DNA of 64,000 bases from contig OY969903.1 of NCBI GenBank assembly GCA_963704405.1, forward strand, positions 930,001-994,000. The letters are read 5' to 3'. A program made the translations under genes and the position numbers. This DNA is from MFD01213-c1 sp963704405 (GTDB lineage: Bacteria; Planctomycetota; Phycisphaerae; Tepidisphaerales; Tepidisphaeraceae). How positions within the stretch are numbered: position 1 is the stretch's first letter; every line of letters begins with the position of its first letter. The notes below the pieces were generated by a model, which was not told the DNA's origin, searched no databases, and saw only the letters and a list, made by a program, of their open reading frames with translations. Below are positions 46,401 through 55,103 of the stretch, in pieces.

Positions 46401-46566
46401 AGAGGGTTTCAATATCGACTTTGACCTGCGTGCAACGGTGGACGCCGATGGCCGATACACCATTGCCCACGTGCCGTCATTTCCGTTGAGGGTGGGTGGC
46501 GTGGGTGAACCAAAAGACGCTACTCCAAAACCGGGGAAAACGATTACGGTGAACCTGGGCAATTAG
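43432..46566 (+). CDS. ECF sigma factor fused to membrane segment and eight Ig-like repeats
   Basis: A protein of 1,044 residues. Residues 1-185 are an ECF sigma factor: sigma-2 with TAFGELVSRHLDMVYAACRR and HLAEDVTQAVFIILAR, and sigma-4 with LSGPDRSAIALRFIKGQPHCEIA and EEAARQRVGRALSRLRRLL. A spacer follows, then one membrane helix (about 243-264, MIAGAAAVLFGMALVTAIAAW), then about 780 extracytoplasmic residues with seven or eight carboxypeptidase-regulatory-like units (GVVRDAAGQPIENALV, ARIVDEQGQPIAKAHV, GVVRDAGGKTIEGADV). ATG 43432 is preferred; in-frame upstream starts abut or miss the AAGGAG. No anti-sigma gene is adjacent, so the membrane tether itself may control the sigma domain. Confidence 0.85.
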   Translation: MTDAELLHQYATRQNETAFGELVSRHLDMVYAACRRQVHDAHLAEDVTQAVFIILARKAALLGAHVELTGWLLKTSRYASLSALRDAERRKRHEQKAAMMAPTIMMPDERASACDRVAPELDAALAKLSGPDRSAIALRFIKGQPHCEIAVALSISEEAARQRVGRALSRLRRLLIRRGVEMPGEMLMAALPLASASQSPLGLAHAAASVGSAPAVISAGAVTSTSAAIADGAMRLMQLARAKMIAGAAAVLFGMALVTAIAAWRSGQGETGSNVAGPAPVHPAVPVAVSATAPVVAAPLAPATALTSQLVDTLGRPVSNAYVTVDRANTWKGVKSNARGMFALRNLKAGQRNFQAYSQRSRRFALFSLSPEGDLPPTVTLDLSEAQADGCVVDAAGNPVAGITVTALVTTADGAQFHFTSSQTDRAGYYTLLLPSGPGLTLTVSPSANANDKDATPAMPMAWQYQIELPDVVTTARNGTPNVPASSAVKRLHYSGRVVDEQGNGIGGVEIEMSYDRNHMIYTAGDVLTDADGRFSRLMPMADLINLRFRLTHPDFLGYQFAESIITPPADDLLSGKAVLVMKRGLTLSGVVRDAAGQPIENALVLTASSYSTTGGDQEPIEDFTSPRTDKGGRFVATGLPAGPREILVSAEGFAPKIVSANVSPDAKPIETTLDTGTTYSARIVDEQGQPIAKAHVSCEGWECGERRPLVRLATADVDGRFMLMNLPGTGTLRFYAGGGQRGERAGVMFDWSELGKKLDTITLYPYPVIEGKVVDAETGAAVRKFKVATGLLNERGFEALDFSYSKTVNPGDGTFSKRIDGFTTTPEDSGKYALRIIADGYAPTLTPPVRLGEKHGPFVVQMQRAQPVAGVVRDAGGKTIEGADVMLADPRNDVRILDGRLNDQPSNVPDVRMKTKRDGRFSLSGGNGAARLIVLHEQGYALIDPARMKPGDVVVLIPWSRIEGVALAGGKSAHGSQVEALVSTQGQLSEGFNIDFDLRATVDADGRYTIAHVPSFPLRVGGVGEPKDATPKPGKTITVNLGN

Positions 46567-46872
46567 ATTGCGCACAGGTCACGTCACGTCGCAATTTTCT
46601 GCTTCCCGCCCAATCCATTCCCTAAGGCGAACGCATACGCTTTCCCTTTTGTCCCGTACTCCGGGGAAGAGGAGAGTGATTTGAGCCACGTACGCTTGCG
46701 CTGTCATTTCCCAACGCCGTGGCGTTAAACTTTTTACACCAGCGGGAGTATGCACAATAGATGAAACGAAGGGTTGTGGTTCGCTACCGCTGGATTCGGC
46801 GCTGCGGCCCCTCTGTCGGCGGTCAATGAAATAATCTGCCGGCAATGCGATCTTCTTTATAGTGACGCTTCT
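46567..46872. other. Spacer before the pectin-degradation genes
   Basis: A 306-bp gap. AACGCCGTGGCGTT (46713-46726) followed by AAACTTTTT looks like a short terminator or an operator palindrome. No other feature is convincing. The promoter of the polysaccharide locus should lie here. Confidence 0.4.
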
Positions 46873-48705
46873 ATGACACAGCTATTTTCGCGGCGGTTGT
46901 GGCCTCTGGTTACAGTTCTTTTGTTCGTTGGTTGTACGAGTGTCCGGCCTGCGGGGCGGGGACTCGCCGGGGCATATGATGTTCGCGCGTTTGGCGCGAG
47001 CGGCGACGGGAAGACGCTGGATACTGCAGCCGTTAACAATGCGATCGCCGCGGCTAATGCGGATGGCGGCGGCACCGTGCATTTCCCCGCCGGTGTTTAT
47101 CTTTGCCATTCGATTCATTTGAAAAGCAATGTCGCGCTCTATCTGGATTCCGGATCCACTTTGATGGCCGCTCCTTCCGCGCCAAAGGGAAGCGATGCGC
47201 CAACCTATGATCTGCCGGAACCCAATGCTTCAGACCACTATCAGGACTTCGGCCACACGCATTGGCACAACAGCCTCATCTGGGGCGAGAACCTTGAGAA
47301 CATTGCGATCCTCGGTCCTGGTTTGATCGACGGCAGCAAGGGACTCTCGCGCGGATCGGTGAATGACAAGAAGATCGACAAAGCGGGTGAGGGAATGGGC
47401 GTCGGCGAATTTCCAACCACGCCGCCTGCCTCCAAGCCTTCGACCGAACCCACGACTAAAAAGACGAAGAAAAAACCCAAGCCCGAATTTGAATACCCGG
47501 CGAAGAAAGACCTGGTGCGTCCGGGCGTGGGAAACAAGGCGATTGCACTGAAGCTCTGCCGCAATGTCATCCTGAAGGACTTCAGCATTCGTGCCGGCGG
47601 TCACTTCGGGATTCTGGCGACAGCGGCGGACAACCTGACGATCGACAACCTGAAGATCGACACGAATCGCGACGGGATGGATATCGATTGCTGCCGCAAT
47701 GTTCGCGTTTCCAATTGCTTTGTGAATTCGCCGTTTGACGATGGCATCTGCCCCAAGAGCAGTTATGCGCTGGGTTATTCACGATCGACCGACAACGTCA
47801 CCATCACCAATTGCCAGGTGAGCTCGTACGTCGCGGGCTCGTTGCTTGATGGCACGTGCAAGCCATTCTGGGGCAAATACGCCAAGGCTCCCGGCGGCAC
47901 CGGCCGCATCAAGTGCGGCACTGAATCCAATGGCGGGTTTCGCAATCTCACGATTTCCAACTGTGTCTTCGATTATTGCCGCGGGCTTGCGCTGGAAACA
48001 GTGGATGGCGCGCTGCTGGAAGATGTGACAATCTCAAACATCACGATGCGCCACATCTGCACGGCCCCCATCTTTTTGCGGCTGGGCGCTGGCCTGCGCG
48101 GCCCCAAGGAAACCACTGAGATCGGTACGCTGCAGCGGGTGAACATCGACAACGTTGTGGTATACGACGCCGACCCGCGATACAGCTGCATCATCAGCGG
48201 TGTGCCGGGCGGCGACATCAAAGACGTGAAGCTCAGCAACATTCAAATCTTCACCCGTGGCGGTGAACTGGAAAAAACGCAGAAGTGGGCGACCACCCAG
48301 TCGCTGGAGAACGCCAAGAAATATCCGGAGCCGGCGATGTTTGGCGAAACCGGCGCGTACGGTTTTTTTGTCCGTCACGTCAGGGGGATCGAGTTTAATA
48401 ATGTTTCAGTTCGGCACGCCGGTGACGATGCGCGGCCACCCTTTCTGTTTTCGGATGTTTCGGATTTGAAGCTGATTGATGTGGACGCCCAGCATGATGA
48501 AGGGATGCCGCCGGTGCTTTTGCGGAATGTGAAGCATGTGCTGGCGCATCTTTGCGCTGGGATTGACGACGGGAAGATTGATTCGGTTGAGAATGGAAAG
48601 CTTGGCGCGGGCGAGCTGCCGCAACTGGAAGTGAAGAAGAGCGAGCCGGAGGACGAAGGGGATGTGGATGACACCGATGCGCCGGCGACGGCTCCGGTTC
48701 GTTAA
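46873..48705 (+). CDS. Glycoside hydrolase family 28 lipoprotein (polygalacturonase-like)
   Basis: A 610-residue exported GH28 enzyme with a lipoprotein signal (LVTVLLFVGC). The N-terminal pectate-lyase-like start YDVRAFGASGDGKTLDTAAV leads to the right-handed beta helix. The catalytic region reads NRDGMDIDCCRNVRVSNC, then FDDGICPKSS, then GRIKCGTESNG, which supplies the conserved D, DD and RIK. A Lys/Pro-rich insertion (TTKKTKKKPKPEFEYP) near residues 194-216 is unusual. Expected to cleave alpha-galacturonosyl links in pectin or rhamnogalacturonan. Confidence 0.88.
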   Translation: MTQLFSRRLWPLVTVLLFVGCTSVRPAGRGLAGAYDVRAFGASGDGKTLDTAAVNNAIAAANADGGGTVHFPAGVYLCHSIHLKSNVALYLDSGSTLMAAPSAPKGSDAPTYDLPEPNASDHYQDFGHTHWHNSLIWGENLENIAILGPGLIDGSKGLSRGSVNDKKIDKAGEGMGVGEFPTTPPASKPSTEPTTKKTKKKPKPEFEYPAKKDLVRPGVGNKAIALKLCRNVILKDFSIRAGGHFGILATAADNLTIDNLKIDTNRDGMDIDCCRNVRVSNCFVNSPFDDGICPKSSYALGYSRSTDNVTITNCQVSSYVAGSLLDGTCKPFWGKYAKAPGGTGRIKCGTESNGGFRNLTISNCVFDYCRGLALETVDGALLEDVTISNITMRHICTAPIFLRLGAGLRGPKETTEIGTLQRVNIDNVVVYDADPRYSCIISGVPGGDIKDVKLSNIQIFTRGGELEKTQKWATTQSLENAKKYPEPAMFGETGAYGFFVRHVRGIEFNNVSVRHAGDDARPPFLFSDVSDLKLIDVDAQHDEGMPPVLLRNVKHVLAHLCAGIDDGKIDSVENGKLGAGELPQLEVKKSEPEDEGDVDDTDAPATAPVR

Positions 48706-48757
48706 TGTGCTTCCGATTTCGTCGCGGCGATTCGGGACAGGTATATGGGGACAGACG

Positions 48758-49681
48758 ATGAAACGCTTTTTCAATGAATTCATTGTGCTTGCGCCGGTGA
48801 TCCTGATCGGCTTGGCCGGTTCCCTTCGCGCGGCCGACAACACGGACATTGCCGATCCCACGACGGCACCGACGAATTTTCCCAGGATCAACCCGGACCT
48901 CCCGACGCTTTTCATTATTGGTGATTCGACCGTGAAGAACGGCCACGACAATGGCGCCGGCAATATGTGGGGCTGGGGGCATTCGATTGCCGACTACTTC
49001 GATCTGTCGAAGATCAATCTTCAGAACCGGGCGCTGGGTGGAACGAGCAGCCGCAGCTATCTGACTTCCAAGCTGTGGGATCGGGTATTGAGGGATATGA
49101 AGCCGGGGGATTTTGTGCTGATGCAGTTTGGTCATAACGACGGCGGGGCGATCGACAAGGGGCCGAAGCCGGGGCGGCTGCCGCGCTCTTCGATGCCGGG
49201 GAATGGGGAGGAGACGAAGGATATCACCATCGCTCAGACCGGCGAGAAGGAAACCGTTCACACATATGGGTGGTATTTGCGGAAGTATATCAGCGACGCC
49301 CGGGCGAAAGGAGCGACGCCGATCGTTTGTTCGCTGATTCCACGAAACAGTTGGAAGGATGGAAAGGTCGGCCGGGCGACGAATGGTTATGCGAAGTGGG
49401 CCGCGGAGGCGGCAAGGCAGGAAGGGGCAGGGTTTATTGATCTCAACGCCATCACGGCGGATGAATATGACAAGGAGGGGCAGGAGAAAGTGACGGCGGC
49501 TTACTTCCCATCGGTCCCGGAGCATACCCACACGACGCAGGCCGGCGCTGAATTGAATGCGAGATCGGTGATTTCCGGACTGAAGGGAATTAAAGATTGT
49601 CCGCTGTGCAAATACTTCACACCGGCGGCGGAGAAGATTTCGCCCGCGCCAGCGGAAGAAGTGGTTCAACCGGCCAAATGA
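48758..49681 (+). CDS. Rhamnogalacturonan acetylesterase-like protein (SGNH, CE12 type)
   Basis: A 307-residue exported esterase. The signal peptide (VLAPVILIGLAGSLRAA) is followed by the SGNH motifs: LFIIGDSTVKNG (Ser), LGGTSSRSYLTS (Gly), LMQFGHNDGG (Asn) and EHTHTTQAGAELNA (His). The Asp three residues before the His in the usual D-x-x-H is replaced by Glu (EHTHT). It should remove acetyl groups from pectic polymers ahead of the GH28 enzyme. The stop overlaps the GH43 start by ATGA. Confidence 0.85.
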   Translation: MKRFFNEFIVLAPVILIGLAGSLRAADNTDIADPTTAPTNFPRINPDLPTLFIIGDSTVKNGHDNGAGNMWGWGHSIADYFDLSKINLQNRALGGTSSRSYLTSKLWDRVLRDMKPGDFVLMQFGHNDGGAIDKGPKPGRLPRSSMPGNGEETKDITIAQTGEKETVHTYGWYLRKYISDARAKGATPIVCSLIPRNSWKDGKVGRATNGYAKWAAEAARQEGAGFIDLNAITADEYDKEGQEKVTAAYFPSVPEHTHTTQAGAELNARSVISGLKGIKDCPLCKYFTPAAEKISPAPAEEVVQPAK

Positions 49682-50847
49682 GACAGGTCGCCTTCATTAT
49701 TGCGATTGTTGTACTGGCAGGCATTTCAAATGCGGAGCCGCCACCGCCGCCGTTCACTTCGCCGGCGGAGGTTTATTCAGGCGTCAGCGGGCCCGGCGGG
49801 CCGGTAACTGATAGTGGCGCGGGCGGATGGCGCAGCGGGGCGGAAGGGGTGACTTATCAGGGGCCGGCCCCTAAGAAAGGCTGGAAGACGGCGAGCGATC
49901 TGACGAGCGGTTCAGCCATCAACGATGGCCTCCTTCCGCCGATCAAGCCGATCTGGGATCTGCATCTTCGCGACACCATTATCATCCTCGGCGGCGACGG
50001 CAACTATTACATGACCGGCTCATCCGGCGACAATATCTGGGATCGCAACGACGGTGTGGAACTGTGGCGATCGGCTGACCTGCAGAAATGGGATTATCTG
50101 GGCCTGGTATGGAGCATCGAGAAAGACGGGACCTGGGAAAAGGAGTGGCGATTGCTCCACGGCAAGCCGTCGCGCAATGTATGGGCTCCGGAAATTCATT
50201 ACATCAAGGGGAACTATTACATCTCGCTCTGCATGGCGCCCGGAAATACGCAGATCCTTAAAAGCACGACGGGCAAGCCGCAGGGGCCGTACAAGAGCGC
50301 GCTGGCTGTTGATCGGCCGCTGACCAACGGGATTGACGCGACGCTGTTTGAAGATGAAGACCACAAGGTTTACTACACCAACGGCGGCGGGAATCGTATC
50401 TCCCTTCTGAAGGAGGATCTGTCCGGCATCGCCGAGACGCACACGGTTCAATTTGAAAAGCCGGCGGATGATGTCTGGTCGGGGAACGCGCAGGCCAATC
50501 GCGCGAGCGTCGCACAGGAGGGCGTTTCGCTTTTCAAAGCCAATGGCAAGTATTACCTGAGCGGCGCGGCGTTTTACAAAGGCCGCTACAGCAGCGTCGC
50601 CGCCGTCTCGGACAGCATTTACGGCCCCTACAAAAACTGGCATGAAGCCGTTCCCTGCGGCGGAGGAACCAACTACTTCCAGGATAAATCCGGCAACTGG
50701 TTCGACGCATTCTTCGGTAATGATCCTCAAGCCCCGTGGCGGGAAAAACCGGGCATCGTCAAAATCAGTTTCGATGGCGACGGCAAAATTATTGTTGCAA
50801 AAGATCAACCGGATTTCATCATGCAAAAGCCGGTGAACCTGAAGTAA
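49678..50847 (+). CDS. GH43-like exported glycosidase
   Basis: A 389-residue protein with a signal peptide (VAFIIAIVVLAGISNAEP) and a five-bladed beta-propeller of the GH43 type. Markers are YYMTGSSGDN, GVELWRSADLQKWDYLG, RNVWAPEIHYIKGNYYIS, then NGIDATLFEDEDHKVYYTNG. It is translationally coupled to the esterase. The substrate is probably an arabinose- or xylose-containing side chain, but the subfamily cannot be fixed by eye. Confidence 0.78.
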   Translation: MRQVAFIIAIVVLAGISNAEPPPPPFTSPAEVYSGVSGPGGPVTDSGAGGWRSGAEGVTYQGPAPKKGWKTASDLTSGSAINDGLLPPIKPIWDLHLRDTIIILGGDGNYYMTGSSGDNIWDRNDGVELWRSADLQKWDYLGLVWSIEKDGTWEKEWRLLHGKPSRNVWAPEIHYIKGNYYISLCMAPGNTQILKSTTGKPQGPYKSALAVDRPLTNGIDATLFEDEDHKVYYTNGGGNRISLLKEDLSGIAETHTVQFEKPADDVWSGNAQANRASVAQEGVSLFKANGKYYLSGAAFYKGRYSSVAAVSDSIYGPYKNWHEAVPCGGGTNYFQDKSGNWFDAFFGNDPQAPWREKPGIVKISFDGDGKIIVAKDQPDFIMQKPVNLK

Positions 50848-50856
50848 CTTATTGAT

Positions 50857-52422
50857 ATGCGAATCAACCTGTTTGCCGCCGTTGCGTTGGCAGTTTGTCT
50901 TTTTGCCGGTTGTAATAAATCGATGCCCGCGGCTGCGCCTGAATCGGTTTCGCCTCAAGCCTCGATGCAGCCTTTGTCGTGGGGCGATCAAGGCGACGGC
51001 ACCTACAAAAACCCGATTTTAAATTCCGATTATTCCGATCCTGACATCATTCGCGTCGGCGATGATTTTTATCTCGTCGCTTCCGATTTTCATTTCGTCG
51101 GCATTCAGGTGCTTCATTCCAAAGACCTGGTGAATTGGGAGGTGATCAACCAGGTGTTTAATCGCCTGCCGATGAGTCCGAAGTATGATCAGAATGCGGG
51201 GTATGGGCAGGGGACGTGGGCGCCTTCGCTTCGGTATCACGATGGGCAGTTTTATCTTTTTGTGTGCACGCCGTTCGATGGGCTGTTTATGTGGCACACC
51301 GCCGACCTTGCGGGCAAGTGGTCGGAGATGGTGACAGTGAAGGCGGTTGAGAAATGGGAGGATCCGTGCCCGCTTTGGGATGATGACGGGCAGGCGTATC
51401 TTGTTCACAGCATCAAAGGCGCGGGGCCGTTCATTCTGCATAAGATGAGCCCTGATGGGACGCACCTGCTGGACGATGGGAAGCAGATCTATTCGGGCGT
51501 GAAGGCGGAAGGCCCGAAGTTTTATAAACGCCACGGTTACTACTACATCTCCTTCCCCGAAGGTGGCGTGAACACGGGCGGGCAGGCGGTCATTCGGGCC
51601 AGGAATATTTATGGGCCTTATGAACATAGGGAAGTCTTGCCGGCAGGCAGTCCGCATCAGGGCGGAATTGTGGATCTGGATAATGGGGAATCGTGGTTTA
51701 TCGGATTTAAAAATATTGGATTTCTTGGCCGCGTGAGTTTCCTGCAGCCGGTGAAGTGGGGAGAGGATGACTGGCCGGTGTTTGGCGATCATGGCCAGCC
51801 GGTCACTGCCTGGAAGAAGCCGAATGTGGGCCGTGATTATCCGGTATCCCGGCCGGCTGTCAGCGATGAATTTGAGAGCGCAAAACTTTCGCCGATCTGG
51901 CAGTGGAATCATAATCCGGTGAATGAGAAATGGTCGTTTGCGGCCCGGCCGGGGTGGTTGCGGCTGACGGCGCTACCGGCGGAGAAAATATCACTGGCGC
52001 GAAATACACTTACGGAAAAGCTCTGGGACCAGGCGGGGATAATCGACACGCGGCTTGATATTTCGCATCTGGCCGATGGGCAGGTGGCGGGTCTGACGTT
52101 CATAAGCGGGGATGCGTTTGGCTTCGCCGGTGTTACGCAGAGCGGCGGTGTGCGGTATCTGATGTGGGACGCGGCTGGCGGTCCTGTTGTTCATGGAAGC
52201 GATCTCTATCTTCGCGGTTATTATGAGGGGGAAATTGCCCGCTTCGCATACAGCTTTGATGGCAAGAGCTTTACTGAGGCGGGGTCGACGTTTCGGTTGA
52301 AGTTTGCAAATTGGAAGGGGGCGCGGTTTGGGGTGTTTACTTATGGGCCGACGCAGGGATGGATTGATGTTGATTATATTCACTATAAATACAATAATTC
52401 TTTAAAAGATATGCTTCATTAA
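50857..52422 (+). CDS. GH43 lipoprotein with C-terminal beta-sandwich
   Basis: A 521-residue GH43 enzyme. Lipobox LFAGC near residue 19. The catalytic domain contains YSDPDIIRVGDDFYLVAS (base Asp), EDPCPLWDDDGQAYL (pKa-modulating Asp) and VKAEGPKFYKRHGYYY (acid Glu). From about residue 325 a C-terminal beta-sandwich begins (SDEFESAKLSPIWQWNHNP), as in GH43 xylosidase/arabinofuranosidase types. It lies 9 nt after the preceding GH43-like gene. Confidence 0.88.
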   Translation: MRINLFAAVALAVCLFAGCNKSMPAAAPESVSPQASMQPLSWGDQGDGTYKNPILNSDYSDPDIIRVGDDFYLVASDFHFVGIQVLHSKDLVNWEVINQVFNRLPMSPKYDQNAGYGQGTWAPSLRYHDGQFYLFVCTPFDGLFMWHTADLAGKWSEMVTVKAVEKWEDPCPLWDDDGQAYLVHSIKGAGPFILHKMSPDGTHLLDDGKQIYSGVKAEGPKFYKRHGYYYISFPEGGVNTGGQAVIRARNIYGPYEHREVLPAGSPHQGGIVDLDNGESWFIGFKNIGFLGRVSFLQPVKWGEDDWPVFGDHGQPVTAWKKPNVGRDYPVSRPAVSDEFESAKLSPIWQWNHNPVNEKWSFAARPGWLRLTALPAEKISLARNTLTEKLWDQAGIIDTRLDISHLADGQVAGLTFISGDAFGFAGVTQSGGVRYLMWDAAGGPVVHGSDLYLRGYYEGEIARFAYSFDGKSFTEAGSTFRLKFANWKGARFGVFTYGPTQGWIDVDYIHYKYNNSLKDMLH

Positions 52423-52520
52423 CGTTACTGGCTTGTGTTGCTTGTTTGATCGATCTGACACAGACGAGACGTGGCTCGATTGAGCCCGCCGAAGTCGTGC
52501 TAATGGGTCGGGATTTTTCC

Positions 52521-53558
52521 ATGACTAATATTCGCTGGGGGATTATCGGTTGTGGTGATGTTACGGAAGTTAAAAGCGGGCCGGCGTTTCAGAAGGTGAA
52601 GGGAAGTGCGCTGGTGGCGGTGATGCGCCGCAATGCGGCCAAGGCTGCGGATTATGCGGCGAGGCACCATGTACCCCGCTGGTATTCGGATGCGGATGCG
52701 TTGATTGCTGACCGGGAGGTGGATGCGGTTTACGTTGCCACGCCGCCGGGCCAGCATGAGATGTATGCGCTGCGGGCGGCGGCGGCCGGTAAGCTGTGCT
52801 ATGTGGAAAAACCAATGGCGCGGAACACCGCGGAGGCGCGGCGGATGGTGGATGTGTTTCGCGGGCGCAATCTTCCGCTTTTTGTCGCTTACTATCGGCG
52901 GGCGCTGCCGCGGTTTGTAAAGGCGAAAGAAATTCTTAATAGCGGCTTGCTGGGCACGCTTCACACCATCCGCTATCGCTATGCGGACGCGCAGATGAGA
53001 CGGCGTGAAGATCCTATTCCCTGGCGGCTGCAGGCTGAACATGCCGGGGCAGGGCTTTTTCTGGACCTTGGATCACATGCGATTGACCTGCTCGATTTTT
53101 TTCTCGGGCCGCTTCAGGGCGTGGCAGGAAAGGCCGTTAATATCTCACATCAGTATGCGGTTGAAGATCAGGTCGAGATGACTTTTACGACTGTCGCCGG
53201 GCTGTCGGCGTCAGCTGGTTGGTCGTTCAGCGGGGAGCGTTCTGAGGATCAATATCAGTTTGCTGGTGATGGCGGCGAGCTTCGGTTTTCGTGTTTTGGG
53301 AAAGAGCCGTTGCGGCTGCGTCATGCTTCGGGACAGGAGGAAGTGTTTGATTTGCCGAATCCGCCACATGTTCAGCAGCCGCTCATTCAGTCGATCGTCA
53401 ATGCGCTTCGCGGGGATGGCGGAGGGGCTGATTCGCTTAGCACGGGAGAGACCGCCATTCGCACGCAGCAAGTGATGGATACGGTGCTGGAATCGTATTA
53501 TGGCGGGCGTGAGGATGGGTTTTGGAGACGGTCCTTTCCCGGCAATACTCCAGTCTGA
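52521..53558 (+). CDS. Gfo/Idh/MocA family sugar oxidoreductase
   Basis: A 345-residue NAD(P)-dependent oxidoreductase. The Rossmann start is NIRWGIIGCGDVTEVKSG, the nucleotide-site loop is VYVATPPGQHEMYAL and the family signature is YVEKPMARN, followed by GLFLDLGSHAIDLLDFFL in the C-terminal domain. It has no signal peptide and is likely cytoplasmic, handling a sugar released by the surrounding enzymes. Two ATGs (52503 and 52521) are possible. The latter is immediately before the fold. Confidence 0.9.
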   Translation: MTNIRWGIIGCGDVTEVKSGPAFQKVKGSALVAVMRRNAAKAADYAARHHVPRWYSDADALIADREVDAVYVATPPGQHEMYALRAAAAGKLCYVEKPMARNTAEARRMVDVFRGRNLPLFVAYYRRALPRFVKAKEILNSGLLGTLHTIRYRYADAQMRRREDPIPWRLQAEHAGAGLFLDLGSHAIDLLDFFLGPLQGVAGKAVNISHQYAVEDQVEMTFTTVAGLSASAGWSFSGERSEDQYQFAGDGGELRFSCFGKEPLRLRHASGQEEVFDLPNPPHVQQPLIQSIVNALRGDGGGADSLSTGETAIRTQQVMDTVLESYYGGREDGFWRRSFPGNTPV

Positions 53559-53654
53559 GGCGGTTCAACGCTGTCATCGTTTCTGCGGTATGAACTGGAA
53601 GTGAATTGGCGCAGTTTTTCGGATTAATAGATTGATTCCAAGCAAAGGAAATAC

Positions 53655-54953
53655 ATGAAGTTCTCGTCTATTTTAGCCGCTGGTTTTTTGGTTATTTCGA
53701 CCGCGAGCGTTCGTGCGGAGACGACTCATTGGAAGTTTGATTTTACGGGTGGGAAAGCCACCGACGGTTATACGCAGGTATCGCCGACCGCCGAGTATTC
53801 AAAGGAGCAGGGTTTTGGTTTTGAATCGGGGGCGAAGGTGCAGGTTTTGGATCGTGGTGATGGGGGAGCCGGGGCGCACATTATCACGAGCGATTCGCCG
53901 TTTTATTTTTCTGCCGACGTTCCGGAGGGGAATTACAAAATCACGGTGACGCTGGGCGATCCAAAGGGGGAATCGACGACGACGGTTAAAGCGGAACTCC
54001 GCCGACTGATGCTGGAGCATGTGCATACGGATGCCGGGCAGCAGGTGACGAAGTCGTTTGTTGTGAACGTGCGCACGCCGAAGATTTCGACGGGCGGGAA
54101 TGTGCATCTGAAGTCGCCTCGCGAGACGACCAATGAGGCTTGGGCGTGGGATGAGCGCATCACGCTGGAGTTCAGCGATGCGCATCCGTGTGTTTCTGAT
54201 CTTCAGATTGAGAAGGTTGATGTTCCGACGATTTACATCCTTGGAGATTCGACGGTTTGTGATCAATCAAAAGAGCCGTATGCAAGCTGGGGCCAGATGA
54301 TTACGCGATTTTTCCAGCCGGACATTGCGGTCGCCAATCATGCCGAATCGGGGGAAACGTATGCCAGTTCAACGGGCGCGAAGCGGCTGGACAAAGTGCT
54401 GTCTGTAATGAAGCCGGGTGATTATCTGCTGATGCAGTTTGGGCATAACGATATGAAATCAAAGGCGGCGGACGCGCCGCAGCAGTATAAGGCGAATATC
54501 AGGAAGTGGGTAAAACAGGTGAAGGAGAAGGGGGGTATTCCGGTGGTGATCACGCCGATGAATCGTCACAGCTTTGAAGGCGACAAAGTAACCAACAGCC
54601 TGAAGGAATATCCGGATATGGCGCGCGAGGCCGCGAAGGAAGAGGACGTCGCGATGATCGATCTCAATGCGATGAGCAAGACATTATATGAAGCCCTCGG
54701 CCCGAAACCTTCCATCCAGCTTTTTGAGCATAACGCCGACGCAAGCAAGTTCGACGGCACGCATCACAGCCCATATGGCGCTTATGAATTAGCCAAGTGC
54801 GTTGTCGTGGGTATTCAGCAGGCGAAACTGGACATCGCCGCGCACATTTCGAAGGACTTTCATGGCTTTGATCCGGCCAAGCCGGATGCGCTGGCGCAAT
54901 TTGATGTTCCGCCGAGCCCGGGGCTCACGGCTGATCGTCCGCTTGGGGATTGA
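53655..54953 (+). CDS. Rhamnogalacturonan acetylesterase with N-terminal beta-sandwich (CE12 type)
   Basis: A 432-residue exported protein. After the signal peptide (ILAAGFLVISTASVRAE), residues 25-190 form a galactose-binding-like domain (HWKFDFTGGKATDGYTQVSP). The SGNH esterase follows with IYILGDSTVCDQ (Ser), HAESGETYASS (Gly), LLMQFGHNDMKS (Asn) and FDGTHHSPYGAYELA, giving the intact Asp and His. It is a second deacetylase beside the one at 48758-49681 with the standard D-x-x-H, so the two may differ in substrate. Confidence 0.87.
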   Translation: MKFSSILAAGFLVISTASVRAETTHWKFDFTGGKATDGYTQVSPTAEYSKEQGFGFESGAKVQVLDRGDGGAGAHIITSDSPFYFSADVPEGNYKITVTLGDPKGESTTTVKAELRRLMLEHVHTDAGQQVTKSFVVNVRTPKISTGGNVHLKSPRETTNEAWAWDERITLEFSDAHPCVSDLQIEKVDVPTIYILGDSTVCDQSKEPYASWGQMITRFFQPDIAVANHAESGETYASSTGAKRLDKVLSVMKPGDYLLMQFGHNDMKSKAADAPQQYKANIRKWVKQVKEKGGIPVVITPMNRHSFEGDKVTNSLKEYPDMAREAAKEEDVAMIDLNAMSKTLYEALGPKPSIQLFEHNADASKFDGTHHSPYGAYELAKCVVVGIQQAKLDIAAHISKDFHGFDPAKPDALAQFDVPPSPGLTADRPLGD

Positions 54954-55103
54954 GTGATGAACGGGCTGAGCCATTCAGGTTTTGTAATTTTGGGCGCAGT
55001 CTAAAACTTCAATCATCTTCTATCTTGTTCGGGACAACTTGAGCGCCGGCAGGTGCCGTGTGGCGCCGCTGCCGCTCCGCACGCGGTTGAAGGAGAAAGA
55101 TCT

